Shown here: positions 6,401-10,242 of the stretch, piece by piece | How positions within the stretch are numbered: the first letter of the stretch is position 1 | How the letters are laid out: the number at the start of each line of letters is the position of its first letter | Source of the DNA: Bacillota bacterium | Lineage (GTDB): Bacteria; Bacillota; Clostridia; Acetivibrionales; DSM-1351 | Direction of reading: 5' to 3' | DNA: 10,242 nucleotides | Assembly (NCBI GenBank): GCA_023392075.1 | Contig: JAEVZU010000040.1 | Location: forward strand, 1 to 10,242 | Position numbers and translations under genes: made by a program | The notes under the pieces: generated by a model | Seen by the model: the letters and a program-made list of their open reading frames with translations, nothing else | Databases searched by the model: none | Told to the model about the DNA's origin: nothing

Positions 6401-9400
6401 TCTGGCAGCGTCTTTATCTGAAAGAGGAAGAGTTGACCTTGATTATATGATGGCAATCTTTGAAACCGACAGAGATAAAATCGTCGAGGATCTGAAAGGC
6501 ATTATATATTTAAATCCTGAAAATAAAAAGTATGAAACAGCCGACGAATATTTGTCCGGAGATGTAAGGCATAAATTGATGGTTGCACTGTATTATGCAA
6601 AAGAGGACAGTGCCTATAAAGTAAACGTTTCAGCACTTGAGAGTGTTCAGCCGGTTGACCTGGATGCATCGGAAATTGATGTAAGGTTGGGTACTACATG
6701 GATTGAACCTGAGGATATAGATCAGTTTATATACGAGATATTGAAAGTACCTGAGTTTCATAAAAAGGACACTAACAGATCAAGTGCTGCAGGAATATTT
6801 ACAACATACAACAGCTTTTCAAGCTCGTGGACAATACATAATAAATCCTTGCAATGGGATAGCATGAAAGCTACCCAGGAGTTCGGAACAAAAAGAGCGG
6901 ATGCCTACAGTATAATTGAAGATACACTAAATCTCAGAAGCATTGTTGTAAAAGACAAGTATGAAGATGCTGAAGGAAAGATCAAATACATAGTAAATAA
7001 AAATGAAACAATAGCAGCCAGGTCGAAACAGGATTTACTTAAAGAAGAATTTAGGGACTGGATATTCAAAGATCCTGACAGAAGGAAGAAATACGTTGAT
7101 TTCTATAATACCAATTTTAACAATATCAGGCTTCGGGAATATGATGGTTCGCATTTAAAATTCCCAGGGATGAGTCCTGAAATACTGCTGTGTGACCATC
7201 AGAAAAACGGAGTAGCCAGAATACTTTATGGTGGGAATACACTCCTGGCGCATGTTGTTGGAGCCGGTAAGACATATACCATGCAGGCAGCCTGTATGGA
7301 AATGAGAAGACTAGGGCTTACTAAAAAAGCAATGTTTGTACTGCCTAACCACCTGACAGAGCAGCAAGGTTCCGATTTCTTAAAAATATATCCAGGTGCA
7401 AGCATTCTGGTGGCAACAGAAAAGGATTTCGAAAGAGCTAACAGAAAGAGATTCCTGGCCAGAATTGCCACAGGCGATTATGATTCAATACTTATTGGGC
7501 AAAGTCAGTTTGAAAGAATACCCATGTCAAATGAATTCCAAAGGAAGCAAATCGAAAGAACTATTGATGAAATAGTTGACTTTGTACATGCGGTGAAGCA
7601 GCAAAATGGTGATAAATGGACAGTAAAGCAGATGGAGAAGATGAAATTCAATCTTGAAGCTAAATTGGAGCAGCTTGCTGATGCACCCAAGGATGATGTG
7701 CTGACCTTTGAAGAGCTTGGTGTAGATTGTATATTTGTGGATGAAGCCCACAATTACAAAAACGGCGGGGTATTCACCAAAATGAGAAATGTTGCCGGCA
7801 TTTCAGGAAACTCAGCTAAGAAGGTACTTGATATGCAAATGAAATGCGACTACATACAGTCCGAAAATAACGGAAGAAACGTAATATTTGCAACAGGTAC
7901 TCCGGTGAGCAACTCAATGACCGAAATGTTTATTATACAACAGTTCCTGCAGAAGCCGGAGCTTATAGAAAAAAGGATACAACATTTTGACTCCTGGGCT
8001 GCTAATTTTGGTGAGGTAGTATCAGCACTCGAACTTGCGCCGGAAGGGCGAGGGTTCAGGATGAGGAACAGGTTCAGTAAATTTACAAATCTACCGGAGC
8101 TGATGACAATGTTTAAGAATATTGCAGACATACAGACTGCCGATATGCTGAATCTCCCGATACCAAGGCTTAAAAATGAAAAGGTAACGGTAGTAACCTC
8201 GGAACCATCTGAAATTCAGCAGGAGCTTGTCAGAAAAAGCGCAGAACGCGCCGAAAGAATCAGGAATGGTCTTGTGGATCCGTCTGTTGATAATATGCTT
8301 AAGATAACAAACGAAGCCAGACAGTTTGGTACAGATCCGCGCTTAATTATTCCGGATGCTCCGGATGAACCGGATAGCAAAATAAATAACCTGGTCGAAA
8401 ATGTATACCAAAAGTATAATGAATTTAACTCAGCAAAAGGAACTCAGATAATATTCTCTGATGTTGGGACACCCAATGATCATGGAGGCTTCTGCGCTTA
8501 TTATGATATAAGGGACAAGCTTATAAGTATGGGGATTCCGGAAAATGAAATATGCATTATACACGATGCCAAAACAAAGAAACAGAAGGAAAATATGTTC
8601 TCGGCAATGCGGACCGGTGAGAAAAGAATAATCCTGGGATCTACTTCGAAAATGGGTACGGGAACAAATATTCAAAACAAGCTGGTAGCACTTCATCACC
8701 TGGATTGTCCCTGGAGGCCTGCAGACATTGAACAGCGTGATGGAAGAATACTCAGGCAAGGAAATGAAAATGAAGAAGTGGAGATCTTCAGGTACATCAC
8801 AAAGGATACGTTCGACGCATATCTCTTTCAGATTGTTGAACAGAAGCAACGCTTTATATCCCAGGTAATGACCAGTAAATCAATAAGCCGGAGCTGTGAG
8901 GATATTGACGAAGTGGTATTAAATTACGCCGAGATAAAGGCTTTAGCCATGGGAGATCCGAGGATAAAGGAAAAGATGGATCTGGATATTGAGATAAATA
9001 AGCTGTCGGTGTTAAAGGCTGCATGGTCAAAACAAAGATATTCACTTCAGGACAGCATAGTATATTCTATTCCTAAAAACATAAGGGCAAATGAAGATAA
9101 GCTGGAAGCTCTCAAGCAGGATATCGGACTCAGGGATAATAACAGGTTCCCGGAAGATGAATTCAGGATCATTTTCAACAATCAAATATTTACTGATAAA
9201 GAGAAAGCAGGTGAATACCTGCTTGTTTTATGTTCTCAGGCTAAAAAAGAGAATTGGAGGGATGTTGAAATCGGGCAATATAAAGGCTGCAGTTTGACTC
9301 TTAACCATTCAATATTCGGAAGTGAGTTCAGTTTGAATTTAACCGGCAGATATAACTATGAAGTTGAGTTAAAGGGAAATGTCTTAGGAAACTTAACACG

Positions 9401-9704
9401 TATTGAAAATGCACTTGAGTCAATAGAGCAGAAATTGAAGCAATGTGATAACCAATTAGTCCAGTTCAGACAGGATCTCGAAACAGCCAGGGAGGAATAT
9501 GAGAAGCCCTGGCGATTTGAAGAAGAATATAAGGCTAAGCTTGCCCGCCAGGCCGAACTGAATATGGAGCTGGATCTTAACAAACAGGATGAAGTAATTG
9601 GTGATGAGTCATCAGCAGAGAACGAAAAGGAAAAAGGCGAGAACGAGGTGTCATCTCAGTATTCAAGTGATAATTGTGAAGAAGACGAAGAACTGGAGTT
9701 ATGA
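3471..9704 (+). CDS. giant ICE protein: ArdC-like domain, N6-adenine methyltransferase and SNF2 helicase
   Basis: This 2077-residue multidomain protein is of the type carried by Tn1549-like conjugative elements. Residues 1-85 resemble the ArdC-type ssDNA-binding N-terminus (NKVLIYGQRPDAT, then WINRGSKAI). Residues about 220-385 are a Gly/Ser/Arg/Asn-rich linker that overlaps a second gene. A beta-clamp-like motif QQSLF lies at 397-401. An N6-adenine methyltransferase follows (about 450-760): SAM-binding motif EPALGSG at 584-590 and catalytic motif NVPF at 649-652, a variant of NPPF/Y. The SNF2-type helicase spans about 1240-1800: Walker A GAGKT 1264-1268, DEAH 1424-1427, TGTP 1475-1478, MGTGTN from 1728 and QRDGRILRQG 1755-1764. 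A helical, coiled-coil-prone section (about 1975-2040) and an acidic tail close it. All main motifs are present, so both enzymes look functional. It probably methylates, protects or remodels element DNA during transfer; that role is inferred. TGA ends it at 9702-9704, overlapping an ATG at 9701. Confidence 0.93.
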   Translation: MLSYNKIFEDTMKKITETQLEWEKFLRFSGQLFKYDLFNKVLIYGQRPDATMVADMNTWNNRVGRWINRGSKAIKVISEDNKNIRYLFDISDTHGEPTTRITNYTIKSEEAQKFIINYIGGSEKKDFRVFVEDICAELLQTNTIKDEGIETFIYESAIYSIFSRLELDTEKQYNYENALLQIDISQATEYATIISGISEQVLKLIEKPARIYEQKEREYNESGIHRRNWNGRVSGNDRGIGSGKSQGNKELERTETVIGPGLSRGAGWNSISGDGNRPERGPGENPDGDIRIGSSKIPGSESSRKSPADENSGNLVQYDLRYRQSGNGDDGQAAEAIEGTTSGTHDGGFYGAGEIQHMDQGHSPGNRSKRSGSKTKVTVQTGESSDNDGSIFLPQKQQSLFDLIETQENEIESSKEEITKENKIADENLHKDIKGIEEQEKPETGIVKDGNNQAGYVAIIRDKINYRYDSSDNIGAGGQKTKYKANIDAIRLLKDIEKENRYATSYEQGILARYTGWGGLAQTFNTEAKGWENEYKELKELLSESEYSSARASTPNAHYTDPVVIRAVYKALERFDFKGGNIIEPALGSGLFYSLIPEEISAKSNLYGVELDSISGRIAKHLYQTVDIRIQGYEETDFSDNSFDVAIGNVPFGDYKLHDKRYNKLNLNIHDYFFAKTLDKVRPGGVIAFITTKGTLDKANSSFRKYLAERAELIGAIRLPNTAFKQIANTEVTTDIIFLQKREHPVVLENDPNWIGLGYTEDNVPVNQYYLDNPQMLLGKMVFFKKMYGNENDTGLVLIEGDNIEAGLNKAVENLNARIESIVTEKEESLEEYIPADPGVKNFTYVVKDQNLYYRENSRMVKVNLPEKTSERVTGLCELRAALRQAIDIQTEGCTFEELKPYQEDLLSIYNDFTKKYGAINSQANLRAFQKDADIPLVSSLELLDEKGNVKSLADVFYKQTIRPYEPITKVGTAADALAASLSERGRVDLDYMMAIFETDRDKIVEDLKGIIYLNPENKKYETADEYLSGDVRHKLMVALYYAKEDSAYKVNVSALESVQPVDLDASEIDVRLGTTWIEPEDIDQFIYEILKVPEFHKKDTNRSSAAGIFTTYNSFSSSWTIHNKSLQWDSMKATQEFGTKRADAYSIIEDTLNLRSIVVKDKYEDAEGKIKYIVNKNETIAARSKQDLLKEEFRDWIFKDPDRRKKYVDFYNTNFNNIRLREYDGSHLKFPGMSPEILLCDHQKNGVARILYGGNTLLAHVVGAGKTYTMQAACMEMRRLGLTKKAMFVLPNHLTEQQGSDFLKIYPGASILVATEKDFERANRKRFLARIATGDYDSILIGQSQFERIPMSNEFQRKQIERTIDEIVDFVHAVKQQNGDKWTVKQMEKMKFNLEAKLEQLADAPKDDVLTFEELGVDCIFVDEAHNYKNGGVFTKMRNVAGISGNSAKKVLDMQMKCDYIQSENNGRNVIFATGTPVSNSMTEMFIIQQFLQKPELIEKRIQHFDSWAANFGEVVSALELAPEGRGFRMRNRFSKFTNLPELMTMFKNIADIQTADMLNLPIPRLKNEKVTVVTSEPSEIQQELVRKSAERAERIRNGLVDPSVDNMLKITNEARQFGTDPRLIIPDAPDEPDSKINNLVENVYQKYNEFNSAKGTQIIFSDVGTPNDHGGFCAYYDIRDKLISMGIPENEICIIHDAKTKKQKENMFSAMRTGEKRIILGSTSKMGTGTNIQNKLVALHHLDCPWRPADIEQRDGRILRQGNENEEVEIFRYITKDTFDAYLFQIVEQKQRFISQVMTSKSISRSCEDIDEVVLNYAEIKALAMGDPRIKEKMDLDIEINKLSVLKAAWSKQRYSLQDSIVYSIPKNIRANEDKLEALKQDIGLRDNNRFPEDEFRIIFNNQIFTDKEKAGEYLLVLCSQAKKENWRDVEIGQYKGCSLTLNHSIFGSEFSLNLTGRYNYEVELKGNVLGNLTRIENALESIEQKLKQCDNQLVQFRQDLETAREEYEKPWRFEEEYKAKLARQAELNMELDLNKQDEVIGDESSAENEKEKGENEVSSQYSSDNCEEDEELEL
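4113..4118 (+). promoter_or_regulatory. internal ribosome binding site for the overprinted tnpV-like gene
   Basis: AAGGAG, within AAAAGGAGAG, lies ten bases before the ATG at 4129, inside the giant gene. It is as strong as the sites before fic and the deacetylase, and better than that of the giant gene itself. This argues that 4129-4602 is translated on its own. Confidence 0.75.
4129..4602 (+). CDS. tnpV: TnpV-like protein, overprinted inside the methylase-helicase gene
   Basis: A 157-residue protein lies entirely within the giant gene, one base out of phase with it. It resembles the TnpV family of Firmicute conjugative transposons (small proteins of unknown function): DGILYPEM at 48-55; TPMGIF at 66-71 where the family has a 'LGKYG'-like turn; KYLVQNHPERV (77-87); DIDNQAMEMMDKLQKQL in the centre, matching the family's 'ID..A.....+L.KQ'; PAPMTEDFMELVKYNTWIRD; and the characteristic C-terminal TAQEIVLKEVV (143-153). 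The N-terminal 45 residues are charged and helical. There is no signal peptide or membrane segment. A strong Shine-Dalgarno sequence at 4113-4118 supports the start. In this frame the composition is that of an ordinary soluble protein, while the host frame over the same bases is a low-complexity linker, so this frame looks like the structured product. The family assignment is from remembered patterns and was not searched. The alternative, a fortuitous open frame, is unlikely given its length, ribosome binding site and family-like motifs. Confidence 0.78.
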   Translation: MRVEYIEGIGMVEFPETTEELEAAKAKEIKNLKEQKPLSDLDYLEGQDGILYPEMAIDQNEGLEKTPMGIFASEAVKYLVQNHPERVQQMKIQGTWFSTIYDIDNQAMEMMDKLQKQLREQHPAPMTEDFMELVKYNTWIRDTAQEIVLKEVVRRPR

Positions 9705-9710
9705 TAAAAG

Positions 9711-9721
9711 AAAGGATGGAT
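9711..9721 (+). repeat. AAAGGATGGAT leader repeated from the giant gene's upstream region
   Basis: The same 11 bases occur at 3452-3462 before ATG 3471. Here they are placed before ATG 9728 and include the ribosome binding site. They may only reflect a shared Shine-Dalgarno context. Confidence 0.5.
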
Positions 9722-9727
9722 GTGATT

Positions 9728-10060
9728 ATGACACATATAATTGATGAAAAAATGAAGGATTTCATTGACAAAGAATTATCTGAAATATCCCAGGATAAAG
9801 ATAGGGTTACAGAAGAAAAAAGACGGGTACGGACTGAAATATTCCAGTTATACAAGGTTGAGCATAGTGAACGTACACCGGAACAGAATAAAAGACTTGA
9901 GATATTGCAAAACTACGATAATATGCTGGTCAAGCAGTATGATCTTCACTGTAAGAGAGATATAGCATTATTTCAAATGGTAGCCGGAATTGGAGAAATG
10001 TTTATGGAAAGCAAATGCAGCCAGGAATTATACAGTAATGAAGATACATTAGACCAATAG
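9728..10060 (+). CDS. small charged helical protein of unknown function downstream of the giant gene
   Basis: From ATG 9728 this gives 110 residues, very rich in Lys, Glu, Asp and Arg and almost wholly helix-forming: MTHIIDEKMKDFIDKELSEI, then KDRVTEEKRRVRTEIFQL, then EQNKRLEILQNYDNML, which is heptad-like and suggests a coiled coil. The middle-to-end segment DIALFQMVAGIGEMFMES is more hydrophobic and could be a packing helix. An earlier ATG at 9701 overlaps the giant gene's stop (ATGA) and would add nine residues, but it has only a poorly spaced GGAG. The ATG at 9728 is preceded by AAAGGATGG at 9711-9719, the same leader as the giant gene, so 9728 is preferred. Translation is probably coupled to the giant gene and it is likely in the same operon. 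I recognise no family; a partner or accessory role is conjecture. The bases after 10060 hold no clear terminator. Confidence 0.75.
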   Translation: MTHIIDEKMKDFIDKELSEISQDKDRVTEEKRRVRTEIFQLYKVEHSERTPEQNKRLEILQNYDNMLVKQYDLHCKRDIALFQMVAGIGEMFMESKCSQELYSNEDTLDQ

Positions 10061-10242
10061 AAATATTTATTGTGATTAAAAATATTATGCCAGTGTTCTG
10101 GGAGAAGACATTTTAAGTCTATTACGAACTTATTCTAAGCTTTTTCTTAAAGGAACAAAAAATATAAAAATTAGTTGAATTGTAACAAAAGAGCTAATCA
10201 AAATAAAAACATTGTCCCAAAGCTGAACTATCGACATTACAC
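10061..10242. other. AT-rich non-coding tail with no supported feature
   Basis: The last 182 bases have no open frame with a ribosome binding site, no RNA gene pattern and no convincing hairpin with a T-tail on either strand. A TTGAAT at about 10174 could be half of a promoter for a gene beyond the window, but no matching -10 box is clear. Confidence 0.5.

Noticed and set aside
8430..8849. Minus-strand 139-codon open frame opposite the helicase domain
   Set aside because: It lies opposite the conserved helicase motifs of the giant protein, has no recognisable domain, and is best explained as a shadow of the coding strand.
9091..9297. Second plus-strand open frame within the end of the giant gene
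   Set aside because: Unlike the 4129 frame it has no good ribosome binding site and no recognisable domain, and the host frame here is not low-complexity. Chance overlap.
1..10242. CRISPR arrays, tRNA or rRNA genes, riboswitches and attachment sites
   Set aside because: No regularly spaced repeats, cloverleaf-like segments, rRNA-like blocks or long direct repeats were seen by eye. Element ends are probably outside the window.

Overview
The window reads as AT-rich, low-GC Gram-positive DNA, most likely from a Clostridia-type Firmicute. Signs are strong AGGAGG-like ribosome binding sites, A/T-ending codons with frequent ATA and AGA, U-tailed hairpin terminators, a lipobox lipoprotein and a PdaB-like polysaccharide deacetylase. 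The genus cannot be fixed from sequence alone. Every gene lies on the + strand.

Left part (1-3058) is an accessory region with much decay. It opens with the broken front half of an ISAs1-family transposase (1 to about 460). Next come an intact class II Fic protein (641-1456) and a small lipoprotein (1538-2020), each followed by a hairpin terminator. A stretch of about 400 bases (2021-2429) holds only coding-like debris after that terminator. A PdaB-like polysaccharide deacetylase (2430-3058) has lost an internal segment and ends in the wrong frame over a perfect 10-bp hairpin.

Right part (3075-10060) looks like a cargo or processing module of an integrative conjugative element (ICE) of the Tn1549-like kind. 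A small unknown gene (3075-3434) carries two mutually compensating frameshifts in A-runs. It precedes a giant 2077-residue protein (3471-9704) that combines an ArdC-like ssDNA-binding N-terminus, an N6-adenine methyltransferase and an SNF2-type helicase. A small charged helical protein (start best placed at 9728, end 10060) follows, overlapping or nearly overlapping its stop. No conjugation, integrase or relaxase gene is inside the window, so the ICE assignment rests on the giant protein's architecture.

The most interesting feature is an overprinted gene. Bases 4129-4602 encode, in a second frame on the same strand inside the giant gene, a complete 157-residue protein resembling the TnpV family of conjugative transposons, with its own strong ribosome binding site. 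In the host frame the same bases encode a Gly/Ser/Arg/Asn-rich, probably disordered linker between the ssDNA-binding and methyltransferase parts. Just after the overlap, the host protein carries a motif like those that bind the beta sliding clamp (residues 397-401). A plausible overall job is DNA protection or processing during element transfer, but that is inference.
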